A DNA stretch of 64,000 nt from Alteromonas antoniana (GCF_019249295.1 NZ_JAESDH010000001.1:238888-302887); one strand, 5' to 3'. Positions 31,902 to 40,923 are shown, counted from the stretch's first letter. A program made the numbers and translations. The notes: generated by a model from the sequence alone, not told the origin.

Positions 31902-32690
31902 TCAAACCCATCCGGCATCAATAATCAGCGTTTGTGCCGTCATCATTTTACTGTCTTCCGAGGAGAGCCATAAGGCGGCATCTACAATGTCGTCCGGCAT
32001 CAGCGTTTCATGAATGCACTGTTCCTGCTGCACTTCTTTGACAATATCCGGGTTCAGCCAATGGGTCATCTGACGCTCCGTCATTACCCAACCCGGAATC
32101 AATGTATTTACACGTACACGATATTTTCCGTAGGTGGCCGCCAAAGAACGTGACAACCCTTCTATTGCCGCTTTCGCCGTGGTGTAAGCAGGCATACAGG
32201 TTTGTTTTTTGCGCCAGCTGACAGAGCCAACGTTAATAATGCTGCCGCCTCCCAGTCGCTGCATTTGTTCCACCACAGTTTGGGCGGTGAAAAAGCTGGG
32301 GCGAAGGTTCACAGCCAGGCGATCATCCCAGTACTGTTCTGTCACATCTTCAGCCTCATGACGCGTGTCGTCTGCGGCGTTATTGATAAGCACGCCGATG
32401 TCGCCAAAGTGTTCCTGCGTACTGGCTATAGCAGCTTTAAGCGCATCAATTTCGCGGATATCGCAGTGAATGAAAACCGGATCGTAACGATAATGTCCTT
32501 TGAGGTCTGCACATAACGCTTCACTTTGTGTCGTCGCCATGTCCACAAAAGCCACTTTTGCATGCTGCTCGCAAAACCGCCTGACCATGACCGCACCAAT
32601 ACCGGTGCCACCACCGGTAATAAATACGGTTTTGTCAGCCAGGCTCTGATAAGTCGTCGTTTTTTTCATTGCAGACGCGTTATGTTCCAT
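31902..32690 (-). CDS. Short-chain dehydrogenase/reductase, probable aldose 1-dehydrogenase
   Basis: NAD(P)-dependent SDR oxidoreductase, 262 residues. The cofactor motif is TGGGTGIG (residues about 26-33), NNAAD is the NNAG-type motif, the active-site Ser is in NVGSVSWR, and the Tyr-x3-Lys pair is in AYTTAKAAIEG. The C-terminus carries GWVMTERQ and TLIIDAGWV, as in sugar dehydrogenases of the L-arabinose/D-galactose/L-fucose 1-dehydrogenase group. It lies 15 bp after the GntR gene and upstream of the lactonase, supporting oxidation of an aldose to its lactone. Confidence 0.78.
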   Translation of the reverse strand: MEHNASAMKKTTTYQSLADKTVFITGGGTGIGAVMVRRFCEQHAKVAFVDMATTQSEALCADLKGHYRYDPVFIHCDIREIDALKAAIASTQEHFGDIGVLINNAADDTRHEAEDVTEQYWDDRLAVNLRPSFFTAQTVVEQMQRLGGGSIINVGSVSWRKKQTCMPAYTTAKAAIEGLSRSLAATYGKYRVRVNTLIPGWVMTERQMTHWLNPDIVKEVQQEQCIHETLMPDDIVDAALWLSSEDSKMMTAQTLIIDAGWV

Positions 32691-32705
32691 CAGGTGTCTA
32701 TCCGG

Positions 32706-33422
32706 CTACGCTCGTTTCGCTTCCATTTCCTGCTCGATAAAGGCCATGGCCTCATCAATCAGATAGGTCATCATATTTTTCGCACGTCCGGCTTCGCCAT
32801 TGGCGATGGCGTTATATACCTTCGCATGCTCTTCTGCGATAGCCGTTTTACTGCCCTTGGCCGGTGTAGTGTGCTGAATACTGACGTTCAGTGCGGTGGT
32901 GATAAACTCACGCAACTGATAGAAAAACCGGTTTCCGCTTGCCTGCAGGATAGCAGTATGAAATGCCAGGTCAGCTTCATGAATGTTACCGTCTGGCTGC
33001 TCGGCTTCGTTTTCCATTGCGGTTAACGCCGCCTTAATGTTGGCAATTGCCTCAACGTTTTGATGACGTGCCGCCAGCGCTGCGGCTTCAGGCTCTATTG
33101 CCAGACGCATTTGCAAAAACTCTTTAAGCACCTGCAACGACGGGCTGCTTTCCAGCATCCATTTCAGTACATTGGTGTCATACAAATTCCAGTTATCAGC
33201 AGACTCCACTCTGATCCCCTGACGAGGACGCGACGAGATCAGGCCTTTTGCCGCCAGCATTTTTACCGCTTCTCTCACTGCGGTTCGACTGATGCCATAT
33301 TCTTCACATAACTGTGCTTCGGTTGGCAGCCCTGTCTGGCCGTTGTAACTGCCGCTGATAATTGCTTTACCCAGCTCGTTAGTCACGCGCTGCGATAAAT
33401 TCAGGTTCTCAATTCGCGCCAT
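32706..33422 (-). CDS. FadR-type GntR transcriptional regulator
   Basis: 238-residue regulator with an N-terminal winged helix (LPTEAQLCEEYGISRTAVREAVKMLAAKGLISSRPRQGIRV, residues about 32-72) and an all-helical FCD effector domain (MRLAIEPEAAALAA, HEADLAFHTAILQASGNRFF). FCD proteins usually respond to sugar acids or organic acids. ATG 33422 has GGGA six bases upstream; the frame extends to 33452. It heads a minus-strand unit with the SDR gene and is divergent from the symporter at 33873, so it is a candidate regulator of the arabinoside genes. Confidence 0.85.
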   Translation of the reverse strand: MARIENLNLSQRVTNELGKAIISGSYNGQTGLPTEAQLCEEYGISRTAVREAVKMLAAKGLISSRPRQGIRVESADNWNLYDTNVLKWMLESSPSLQVLKEFLQMRLAIEPEAAALAARHQNVEAIANIKAALTAMENEAEQPDGNIHEADLAFHTAILQASGNRFFYQLREFITTALNVSIQHTTPAKGSKTAIAEEHAKVYNAIANGEAGRAKNMMTYLIDEAMAFIEQEMEAKRA

Positions 33423-33872
33423 AATCATTCCCATAAAGACACGTGTCGTCATTCATCCTTTCTGATCCTGGGGACATTGTCTCCGATCAGGCCTTTATCG
33501 TCGTCACAACGTTTCGGCAGGATTGTGCATAAAGCTAGTCTAAAGTAATTATGCTCCATTGCCTACATATCTGATAAAGAGCCGTTTGCTGTCTGTCAAC
33601 TTGTCCCTCGCGCCGCCAGCTTAGTTCATATGCTATGGCTGGCTCGGCGGGCTGCAAGCAGGTAAAAAGGATGCAGCTTTTTGCCTTCCGGCAGGGGGTG
33701 TTAAGGCTTTGCATGACCACCGTTCTATTCACATCTTGCTTAACTATCGTCATTGCAGCGAAAAAAGATTAACGTGTTTTTAACAATGGGCCTTTTCATT
33801 GATTGATTTATCATATAATATTTTTTATCACTTCAGTTTTTTGCTTTACGCCAATTCGGCAATGGACGTTTT
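33423..33872. other. Divergent promoter region between GntR regulator and symporter
   Basis: About 450 bp without a gene. It becomes strongly AT-rich at 33770-33850, where TATAAT (33814-33819) is a possible -10 box for the symporter, without a good -35 match. TCATA-TAA-TATTT at 33811-33823 overlaps it and resembles the recurring 13-bp palindrome of the arabinan locus. Confidence 0.45.
33811..33823. promoter_or_regulatory. Candidate regulator site overlapping the symporter promoter
   Basis: TCATATAATATTT fits TMATA-N3-TATKA with one mismatch at the end. It coincides with the only TATAAT in the region, which would suit a repressor. Confidence 0.35.
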
Positions 33873-35501
33873 ATGGTTGAATTAAGTACGTTGGACTGGC
33901 TGGTTCTCGGAGGCTTCTTCGTGTTGCTTCTTGGAGTCGTCGTGATGTCTATCCGTCAAAAAGAAGAAGATACCGCAGATTATTTTCTGGCTGGCCGCAA
34001 TGCAAGCTGGCTGGTTATTGGTGCATCAATTTTTGCCTCAAACATTGGCTCAGAACATCTGGTCGGTCTGTCCGGTTCCGGTGCCCAGTCGGGCATGGCA
34101 CTGGCTCACTGGGAGCTGCAATCCTGGATAATTCTGTTGTTAGGCTGGATATTTGTTCCGTTCTACTGGAGCAGTAAAGTCTACACGATGCCGGAGTTTC
34201 TTGAGCGTCGGTTCAATTCTAAATCCCGCACGTTCTTGTCAGTGATATCGCTGGTCAGCTATGTGCTCACTAAGGTCGCGGTTACGGTGTACGCTGGGGG
34301 CGTGGCGTTTAAAACCATCCTTGGTATCGAAAGCATCTGGGGCATCGATTTCTTCTGGATTTCCGCATTCGGGCTGGTCATTATCACGGGCATCTACACG
34401 GTACTTGGGGGGATGAAAGCCATCATGTGGACCTCCGTACTGCAAACGCCGGTATTGATTATCGGCTCTGTCGTTATTCTCGTGGTGGGTTTGGATAAAG
34501 TCGGCGGCTGGTCGGAAGTCGAGCGTCTGAATGATGCCAACATGCATCTTATCCGCTCAGCGTCAGACTCGGAATTCCCGTGGCCCGGTATTATCTTCGG
34601 CTCGTTTATTATTGGTTTCTGGTACTGGTGTACCGATCAGTACATCGTGCAGCGTGTACTTTCTGCTAAAGGCATTAAAGAAGCACGTCGCGGCACCATG
34701 TTCGCCGGTTATCTGAAACTGCTACCGGTGTTTATCTTCCTGGTTCCCGGCATGATCGCCTATGCGCTGAATGCCAAGGGCATAATTACCTACGACAGCC
34801 CCGATCAGGCATTTCCCACGCTGGTTGCTGAATTGCTGCCGGCCGGTGTGAAAGGCATTGTTATTGGTGGCCTGGTGGCTGCACTGATGAGCTCACTGGC
34901 GTCGCTGTTTAACTCTTCAGCCACGCTCTTTACCATCGACTTTTACAAAAAATTCAAACCAGAATCCAGCGAAAAGCACCTGCTGAAAGTGGGCCGCATT
35001 GCCACAGTAGTGATTGTCGTGCTGGGGATGTTGTGGATCCCGGTAATGAGTCTTATCGCCGATGTGCTCTATGAATATCTGCAAAGCGTACAGTCTTTGA
35101 TTGCCCCGGGCATTGCCGCTGTCTTTCTGCTTGGCCTGATAAGTACCCGTGTGACCGCAGAAGCCGGCTTTATTGGTTTGGTATCGGGTTTCGTACTGGG
35201 TATGGTGCGGTTAGTCCTGCTGCCTTTCAAAGACAGCCTCGAAGGCACCGGGCTTGCGTGGATCACCAGCATGAACTGGCTGTACTACTGTATTCTGCTG
35301 TTCTTTATCGTGGTGGGGATCATGATTGTTGTGAGTATCTTCACCAAAGCGCCGGACCGCGAAAAGCTGAAGGGCCTTACCTTTTCCACACTGGGTAAGG
35401 ATACCATGAGCGAAGTTATCGCCGGCCTCGACAAATGGGATTACATTCACACCGCCGGAATTTTAGGTATCACTGCGCTTATCTATATCCGGTTCTGGTA
35501 A
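33873..35501 (+). CDS. Sodium/sugar symporter (SSS family), probable arabinose or galactose uptake
   Basis: 542-residue SGLT-like transporter. ADYFLAGRNASWLVIGASIFASNIGSEHLVGLSGSG marks TM1-2, YTVLGGMKAIMWTSVLQTPV the YGGLKA-type motif, FWYWCTDQYIVQRVLSAK and LVAALMSSLASLFNSSATLFTIDFY the sugar-binding core. It differs from the other two symporters in the window and has a C-terminal extension ending with a last helix (YIHTAGILGITALIYIRF). It is divergent from the FadR-type regulator and SDR gene, so the sugar oxidised by that pathway or released from arabinan is the likely substrate. Followed by a strong terminator. Confidence 0.87.
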   Translation: MVELSTLDWLVLGGFFVLLLGVVVMSIRQKEEDTADYFLAGRNASWLVIGASIFASNIGSEHLVGLSGSGAQSGMALAHWELQSWIILLLGWIFVPFYWSSKVYTMPEFLERRFNSKSRTFLSVISLVSYVLTKVAVTVYAGGVAFKTILGIESIWGIDFFWISAFGLVIITGIYTVLGGMKAIMWTSVLQTPVLIIGSVVILVVGLDKVGGWSEVERLNDANMHLIRSASDSEFPWPGIIFGSFIIGFWYWCTDQYIVQRVLSAKGIKEARRGTMFAGYLKLLPVFIFLVPGMIAYALNAKGIITYDSPDQAFPTLVAELLPAGVKGIVIGGLVAALMSSLASLFNSSATLFTIDFYKKFKPESSEKHLLKVGRIATVVIVVLGMLWIPVMSLIADVLYEYLQSVQSLIAPGIAAVFLLGLISTRVTAEAGFIGLVSGFVLGMVRLVLLPFKDSLEGTGLAWITSMNWLYYCILLFFIVVGIMIVVSIFTKAPDREKLKGLTFSTLGKDTMSEVIAGLDKWDYIHTAGILGITALIYIRFW

Positions 35502-35531
35502 CACTTCTCTGCTCTTCCTTGAGAGGACCTC

Positions 35532-35555
35532 AGGGCGCTTCGGCGCCCTTTTTTT
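35532..35555 (+). terminator. Intrinsic terminator after the symporter
   Basis: AGGGCGC (35532-35538), TTCG tetraloop, GCGCCCT (35543-35549), then T-run to 35556. Confidence 0.92.
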
Positions 35556-35642
35556 ATGCCGAATTCTTACCACTCCATGCTGTTATTCCCTGGCAGCACT
35601 GGTAGGATTGCTTCAGAGAATTTACACAGGACAGACGCAACA

Positions 35643-36233
35643 ATGACTTCAGGACAGGTCCCTGATTATTCAATCTATAGCGATGAGACGCTGCATCACC
35701 GCGCCGCCACCATTAATCGTTCACTTTTCCCTGAGCGCGCTGCGGTACTGGACCAGGAGGTTGCTCGGCGTGACGCTAAAAACCAACCTGAGCTGGCGTC
35801 CCGGGGAGAGCGTTTTGCCGGTGCCGTTATTGATCTGGTCATTGCCATAATATCGCTGATCCCGCTGTTTATTTTTGCCGGTGATAAAATGCAGCAGGAG
35901 CCGCTGACAGGCATGCTGATAGCGATTGGCTGGTCGGTTGCAGTAATGATTGTAGTGCATGGCTACACGCTGATTAATTACAGTCAGACTGTAGGCAAGT
36001 ACTTTCTCAATATCCGTATTGAAGATATGGACAGGAAGCCTTCAACGTTTTTCAACATTCTGGCGGCGCGATTTCTGCCCATCACGGTACTGACAATGAT
36101 CCCGCTGATAGGGTTCGTTATTTATCTGGTCGATATTTTTATGATCTTTCGCACTGATAAGCGCTGTCTTCACGACCTCATCGCAGGCACGCGGGTATGC
36201 CGACTCCCTGACGCAGAGCGTGTGAATCATTAA
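35643..36233 (+). CDS. RDD-family membrane protein
   Basis: 196-residue inner-membrane protein. The RDD domain begins LASRGERFAGAVIDLVIAIISLIPLFIF (Arg and Asp of the RDD signature) and continues with two more helices (AIGWSVAVMIVVHGYTLI and FLPITVLTMIPLIGFVIYLVDIFMIF) and the typical end DKRCLHDLIAGTRVC. ATG 35643 gives MTSGQVPDYS; a frame to 35556 begins inside the preceding terminator and is rejected. RDD proteins are mostly uncharacterised, some linked to sodium/proton exchange. No evident link to neighbours. Confidence 0.8.
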   Translation: MTSGQVPDYSIYSDETLHHRAATINRSLFPERAAVLDQEVARRDAKNQPELASRGERFAGAVIDLVIAIISLIPLFIFAGDKMQQEPLTGMLIAIGWSVAVMIVVHGYTLINYSQTVGKYFLNIRIEDMDRKPSTFFNILAARFLPITVLTMIPLIGFVIYLVDIFMIFRTDKRCLHDLIAGTRVCRLPDAERVNH

Positions 36234-36426
36234 GGTGATGAGCTGAAACCGACAAGCAGTGTCATCGGCGTTCAAACGCATGCAGGAAACTCGTCGGGAT
36301 TTACGTTAAGGGGAATGCGAGTGAGTCTGTGGTCGCTGAGTGACGACCCCCTATTCGCGTCCTCACTGCCACAACGCACTAATACAGTATATATAAACCG
36401 GCACCTACGGTTGCTGGCACCGGTCT

Positions 36427-36459
36427 GCCGAAGGCAGTGACTGTCATATTGCCTTCGGC
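36427..36459. repeat. 10-bp inverted repeat downstream of GH43
   Basis: GCCGAAGGCA (36427-36436) is perfectly inverted as TGCCTTCGGC (36450-36459), loop 13. It lies 22 bases beyond the GH43 stop (minus strand) and may end or stabilise that transcript; no T-run. Confidence 0.5.
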
Positions 36460-36480
36460 GCCGTGGATTTATCTGAGCTA

Positions 36481-37518
36481 TTAATCCGGTTCGTGGTTTC
36501 TGAACACCGGAAAGCCCTCTTCATCCCAGGTCAGTACCCGCGCCCGCGCGTGACGGTTCGGATCGCTTAGCGGCGAGCCCTGTAGGTCTTTGTAGTCCCG
36601 ACTGTGATAAATCATCAGGTCGGTTACCCCGTCTTTCGCTTTCACAAAACTGTTGTGACCGGGCCCGAAGCGCCCTAATTCAGGAGCGGTCGTAAATACA
36701 GGCTCCTGCTCTTTATGCCAGCTTTCAGGATCAAGCAAGTCGGCATCTGCCTGCGCCCACAGCAGGCCCATGGCATAGCGATGGTCGGTGGCACTGGCCG
36801 AATACGTCATAAACAATTTGTCGCCATGCTTGACCACTGAGGCACCTTCGTTGACTTTATAGCCCTGAATTTCCCAATCCAGCGTTGGCTCACTGATCTT
36901 CACAATCGGCGCTTTCACCGTGACCGGCGAATCCATTTCCGCAATCCACAACGCTGAATTGTAGCTTTGTTCAGCATTTTGCTGTGCCCATACCAGATAA
37001 CGCTTGTCGTTGTGTGTGAACGTGGTGGCGTCCAGCGAGAAGGTATCAAGATGCGTTTTCATCAGGCCTACGGTTTCCCATTCGCCTTTCATTGGATCGT
37101 CGTGAGTATTTTTCAGCGCGTACATACGAATACTGAAAGGCGTATCTTTATCCCCGGCAGCAAAATAGATATACCAGTCGCCATCCACCTCATGGAGCTC
37201 CGGCGCCCAGATATTCGCACTCATAGGGCCGCTCTCACGCTTACGCCAAATCACTTTTTCTTCAGCCAGTTTCAAATCATTCAGCCTGCAGGCCTGGCGC
37301 AACGCAATTTCATCAAATTTTGGTGAGGTACCAATAAACGTAAAACATCCGTTGTCGTGACGAACCAGCTGCGGATCAGCACGTTGTAAAACAATGGGGT
37401 TATCCACTGGCTCGACTGCACTGCTACTGGTGTGAGCAGGTTCATTAGCGCAGGCGCTGCTGCCGGCTAGCAGGGTCAACAGCAGGGAACTTTGTAAAAG
37501 GGAACGTACTGGCTTCAT
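36481..37518 (-). CDS. Secreted GH43 glycosidase, probable exo-alpha-L-arabinofuranosidase
   Basis: Five-bladed beta-propeller GH43 enzyme with an N-terminal export signal (MKPVRSLLQSSLLLTLLAG) ending in SSAC, a possible weak lipobox. The catalytic base Asp is in IVLQRADPQLVRH, the pKa-modulating Asp in LDATTFTHNDKRYLVW, and the general acid Glu in YKVNEGASVVKHGDK. The pattern QRADP...NIWAPELHEVDGDWYIYFAAGDKD resembles exo-1,5-alpha-L-arabinofuranosidases of the Streptomyces Araf43A type. 345 residues. It is divergent from the endo-arabinanase-like GH43 at 37634 across a 115-bp promoter with palindromes. A signal-less paralogue lies at 43405. Confidence 0.82.
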   Translation of the reverse strand: MKPVRSLLQSSLLLTLLAGSSACANEPAHTSSSAVEPVDNPIVLQRADPQLVRHDNGCFTFIGTSPKFDEIALRQACRLNDLKLAEEKVIWRKRESGPMSANIWAPELHEVDGDWYIYFAAGDKDTPFSIRMYALKNTHDDPMKGEWETVGLMKTHLDTFSLDATTFTHNDKRYLVWAQQNAEQSYNSALWIAEMDSPVTVKAPIVKISEPTLDWEIQGYKVNEGASVVKHGDKLFMTYSASATDHRYAMGLLWAQADADLLDPESWHKEQEPVFTTAPELGRFGPGHNSFVKAKDGVTDLMIYHSRDYKDLQGSPLSDPNRHARARVLTWDEEGFPVFRNHEPD

Positions 37519-37536
37519 ACTATCTCCGAAAAGGCG

Positions 37537-37613
37537 TTAACATTGTTAATATTGTATTACATATTAAACAGCAAGTCTGGTATGCTACGCAACACTATGT
37601 AAACAAATTGTTT
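37537..37613. promoter_or_regulatory. Palindromes in the divergent GH43/GH43 promoter
   Basis: Three perfect palindromes lie here: TTAACA-T-TGTTAA (37537-37549), TAATA-TTG-TATTA (37547-37559) and AAACAA-A-TTGTTT (37601-37613). The second matches the 13-bp motif found at four other arabinan-locus promoters; the first and third resemble the AACAATATTGTT palindrome before the TonB receptor. Confidence 0.5.
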
Positions 37614-37633
37614 GAATAGCGAAGGAAGAAGAC

Positions 37634-38668
37634 ATGTTCAGGTCAATGTTCAGTTTTACACCTGCTCTCGCCGGTGGCGTACTGGCGCTGTCTGCGTCGC
37701 TGATGGCGTGTGCCAACGCGAAGCAGGTAGAAGTGCACGATCCGGTAATGGCAAAAGAAGGGGATACCTACTACGTATTCAGTACCGGTCCTGGTATCAC
37801 CTATTACGAATCGAAAGATATGGAGAACTGGTCACTGACCGGTCGCGTCTTCCCTGATGAGCCAAGCTGGGCTCAGCGCATAGCGCCCGGTTTCAATGGT
37901 CATCTTTGGGCACCGGATATCATTGAGAAAGACGGTAAGTATTATCTGTATTACTCGGTATCCGCGTTTGGTAAAAATACCTCTGCAATGGGGGTCACAG
38001 TCAATGAGACGCTGGATCCGGATTCTGAAGATTATCAGTGGGTAGATTACGGCATTGTGGTGCAGTCAGTTCCCCATCGGGATCACTGGAATGCTATCGA
38101 TCCGGCAATCGTGCAAGATGACGACGGCAGCTACTGGATGTCATTTGGTTCTTTCTGGGATGGTCTCAAACTGGTGAAGCTGGATGATGATCTGGTTCGT
38201 CTGGCAGAGCCTCAGGAGTGGCATACTATTGCTGCGCGACCTGGTGCATCTGACAACGCGTCGGACCCGGGTGAAGGCGCGATAGAAGCCCCTTATATTT
38301 TTAAGAAAAACGGCTACTACTACCTGTTTGTCTCGTTCGACAAATGTTGCCGGGGGATGGACAGCACCTACAACATCCGCGTTGGCCGCAGTAAAGATGT
38401 AACCGGCCCTTACCTTGACCGGGATGGCAAATCGCTGGTCGAAGGCGGCGGTACGCTGGTTCTGGATGGCAACGATGACTGGGTCGCACTGGGTCATAAC
38501 TCAGCATATACCTTTGAAGGTAAAGATTACCTGGTGTTCCATGCTTATGAGACGGCTGACAATGCCATTCAGAAGCTACGTATACTGCCGATGTCGTGGG
38601 ATGACGGCTGGCCGGTAGTAGATGAAGCCGATCTTAATACCCGTACAACTACCCTGCTGGAAAAATAG
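37634..38668 (+). CDS. Secreted GH43 endo-1,5-alpha-L-arabinanase
   Basis: 344 residues with an export signal containing LMAC (possible lipoprotein cysteine at about residue 26). The base Asp is in VEVHDPVMAKEGDTYYVFSTG, the second Asp in WNAIDPAIVQDDDGSYWMSFGSFWDGLKL and the acid Glu in GAIEAPYIFKKNGYYYLFVSFDKCC. PGFNGHLWAPDII and GHNSAY are hallmarks of single-domain endo-arabinanases (AbnA/Arb43A type). It probably cuts alpha-1,5-arabinan or its oligomers in the periplasm or at the outer membrane. GGAAGAAG precedes the ATG. Divergent from the exo-acting GH43. Confidence 0.87.
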   Translation: MFRSMFSFTPALAGGVLALSASLMACANAKQVEVHDPVMAKEGDTYYVFSTGPGITYYESKDMENWSLTGRVFPDEPSWAQRIAPGFNGHLWAPDIIEKDGKYYLYYSVSAFGKNTSAMGVTVNETLDPDSEDYQWVDYGIVVQSVPHRDHWNAIDPAIVQDDDGSYWMSFGSFWDGLKLVKLDDDLVRLAEPQEWHTIAARPGASDNASDPGEGAIEAPYIFKKNGYYYLFVSFDKCCRGMDSTYNIRVGRSKDVTGPYLDRDGKSLVEGGGTLVLDGNDDWVALGHNSAYTFEGKDYLVFHAYETADNAIQKLRILPMSWDDGWPVVDEADLNTRTTTLLEK

Positions 38669-38829
38669 CAAAACGACAGCGAGCCTGTTAATCGGGTTTT
38701 CGGGGTTAATGGCTTTGCCATTTGCCCCTGTCTTGCGCACAATGTTCCTTAATTCAGTACACTCCCCGAATCTTCACGCTACCGCAGTCACGCGTTTTAG
38801 ACATGCAGGGAAATAAATAAAGGAACCGT

Positions 38830-40227
38830 ATGTTGAACTCGCCTTCTCTTCGGCTTATCGCTGCTACGCTCATAATGTGCACATCGCCAGCATTTGCCGA
38901 TTCATTCACGCAAACCCATCGCGATACTCTGAACACGTTAAAACAACAGGCCTCAGAAGACACATTAAGCTATGACATTGTCGAGTCACTGACCACTGAG
39001 GTTGGCGCACGACTAGTCGGCACCCCTGCCAGCGATAAGTCCGAACAATGGGCTGCGGATAAAATGCGTGAGCTGGGGTTTGACAAAGTCTGGCTGGAGG
39101 AAAGTGAAGCCACTTTGTGGGAACGCGGTAACAGCACTGTCACCATGGTTGCGCCTTACCAGCACAGTCTGGTGGCTCTGGCGCTGGGCAACAGTGTGGG
39201 CACTGGCGACACCCCCATCCGCGCTGATGTTGTGCGTTTTGATTCTCTTGATGCACTTAAAGCTGCAGCCCCAGGTAGTCTGAAGGGTAAAATTGCCTAT
39301 GTTGGCTTTAAAATGCACAGGCATATTGACGGTCGCGGTTATGGAGAGGCGGTCGGTGCGCGTGTGAGTGGCGCATCTGAAGCTGCAAAAAAAGGCGCTG
39401 TCGCGTTTATTTTGCGCTCGGTAGGTACCGATTCCCACCGGGTCGCCCACACTGGCGTGATGAACTATGCCGACGACGTGAAGAGAATTCCTGCCCTGGC
39501 CCTTTCCAATCCCGATGCCGATTTACTGGATAACGCGCTGAAACGTGACAAACCGGTCACCCTGTCGCTGGATGTGGGGGCAAGCGGCAACGCCGGTACC
39601 ACAACGATTGCCAATGTTATTGGAGAAATTACGGGTAGTAAGTACCCGGAGCAGGTGGTGACGCTGGGCGCGCATCTTGATAGCTGGGATGTCGGTACAG
39701 GTGCCATCGATGACGGACTGGGTGTGGGTATCACTCTGGCGGCAGCGCACTACATCAGTCAGCTTGAGCAGCGCCCCGAACGTACCATAAGGGTGATTTT
39801 ATTTGCTGCCGAGGAAATTGGACTGGCTGGCGCAAAAGATTATGTCGCACGCCGAAATAACGACATGAGCAATCATGTAATTGGCGCAGAATGGGACTTT
39901 GGTAACGGCAATATTTATCGGATGGAGCCAGGTGTTGGCCCTGTTGCGTTAAACGATATACGTGATTTTGCCAATTATCTTGCCCCAATGGGCATTGCGC
40001 TGGCAAAAACTAACACCGCCAAAGGGCAATCAGATATGAGTGCGCTGGGTCACGCTGGTCAGCCTGCTGTGAATTTTAATCCGGATGGTTCGGATTATTT
40101 TGATGTTCACCATACGCACGACGATACGCTGGACAAAGTCAATAAGGACGCACTGAAGCATAATACTGCTGTGTACACCTTGTTTGCGTATTTTGCTGCG
40201 GCCTCCGGCGTGGACTTCAGAAAATAA
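38830..40227 (+). CDS. Secreted M28 zinc aminopeptidase with PA domain
   Basis: 465-residue exported peptidase (signal MLNSPSLRLIAATLIMCTSPAFA). A protease-associated insert spans about residues 130-250 (GKIAYVGFKM, GAVAFILRS). The M28 core shows the first zinc ligands in LGAHLDSWDVGTGAIDDGLGV (His, then bridging Asp), the catalytic Glu pair in FAAEEIGLAG, an Asp ligand in AEWDFG and the last His in FDVHHTHDDTLDKV. It resembles carboxypeptidase Q-like/aminopeptidases that release N-terminal residues. AAGGAA precedes the ATG. It stands alone between arabinan genes and is followed by a strong terminator. Confidence 0.88.
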   Translation: MLNSPSLRLIAATLIMCTSPAFADSFTQTHRDTLNTLKQQASEDTLSYDIVESLTTEVGARLVGTPASDKSEQWAADKMRELGFDKVWLEESEATLWERGNSTVTMVAPYQHSLVALALGNSVGTGDTPIRADVVRFDSLDALKAAAPGSLKGKIAYVGFKMHRHIDGRGYGEAVGARVSGASEAAKKGAVAFILRSVGTDSHRVAHTGVMNYADDVKRIPALALSNPDADLLDNALKRDKPVTLSLDVGASGNAGTTTIANVIGEITGSKYPEQVVTLGAHLDSWDVGTGAIDDGLGVGITLAAAHYISQLEQRPERTIRVILFAAEEIGLAGAKDYVARRNNDMSNHVIGAEWDFGNGNIYRMEPGVGPVALNDIRDFANYLAPMGIALAKTNTAKGQSDMSALGHAGQPAVNFNPDGSDYFDVHHTHDDTLDKVNKDALKHNTAVYTLFAYFAAASGVDFRK

Positions 40228-40294
40228 GCACCGCGAAGGCCTTCTGCGAGCAATAGCGTAATCAAAGCTCGTAGGTGGTGCCATTAGGTCTGTG

Positions 40295-40328
40295 AAAAAG
40301 CGAAGCCTGACTGCTTCGCTTTTTCTTT
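40295..40328. terminator. Bidirectional terminator between M28 peptidase and FKBP operon
   Basis: AAAAAGCGAAGC (40295-40306), 6-base loop, GCTTCGCTTTTT (40313-40324), more T after. The A-run on the left gives a T-run on the minus strand, so it can serve both convergent units. Confidence 0.88.
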
Positions 40329-40490
40329 TGCTTTTATCGCAACGGGGGCTGAATACACGTATCGCCCTTGTCTTCACCGCCTGTCTGTAAACTACGCCCA
40401 GCTCCTCCCTGCGTCACTTCTGGCCAACATATCGGTCAAGCCTATGGGTTGATAAATCCAGCGGCGGTAGCGTGCAACAAGGCGTAGGCG

Positions 40491-40922
40491 TTACGATTCA
40501 ATCTCCAGCAAGCGAATATCCATAATCATAACCGCATTGGGTCCGACTTTGCCGCCATTACCCTTTTTCCCCCACGCCAGTTCTGGCGGCACAACAAACT
40601 CGTACCTGCCTCCCACTGGCATCATTTGCAGCGCTTCCTGTAACCCCTCTACGGCTTCACTCACGGCAAAGCTTTCCGCCAGCCCTTTCTTGTACGTATC
40701 GTCTACCACTGTGGTGTCGGGTAACTGAATACGTTGATGCAATCTGACTACATCATCCGGACCCGGTCGTGGCCCCTCACCTTCGGCAATCACCCTGTAC
40801 ATCAAGCCTGAGCCGGTATGATGTACATCCGGCTTGGTTTCGTACTGTGCCAAAAATGCAGCGGACTGATTGCGATTCATGCCCGCTGAGCCTTTCACTG
40901 ATTTCTTTTTTCCTTTCGCCAT
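40491..40922 (-). CDS. FKBP-type peptidyl-prolyl isomerase
   Basis: 143 residues, no signal peptide, with a Lys-rich start (MAKGKKKSVKGSAG). The FKBP fold is visible in GPRPGPDDVVRLHQRIQLPDTTVVDDTYKKG, VEGLQEALQMMPVGGRYEFVVPPELAWGKKG and the terminal strand IMDIRLLEIE. The active-site pattern is somewhat degenerate (QRIQL in place of the common Y-G). It is the last gene of the GPH transporter-GH43-GH127-FKBP operon, starting 1 bp after the GH127 stop. Why a cytoplasmic isomerase belongs to a sugar operon is unclear. Confidence 0.85.
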   Translation of the reverse strand: MAKGKKKSVKGSAGMNRNQSAAFLAQYETKPDVHHTGSGLMYRVIAEGEGPRPGPDDVVRLHQRIQLPDTTVVDDTYKKGLAESFAVSEAVEGLQEALQMMPVGGRYEFVVPPELAWGKKGNGGKVGPNAVMIMDIRLLEIES

Positions 40923-40923
40923 A

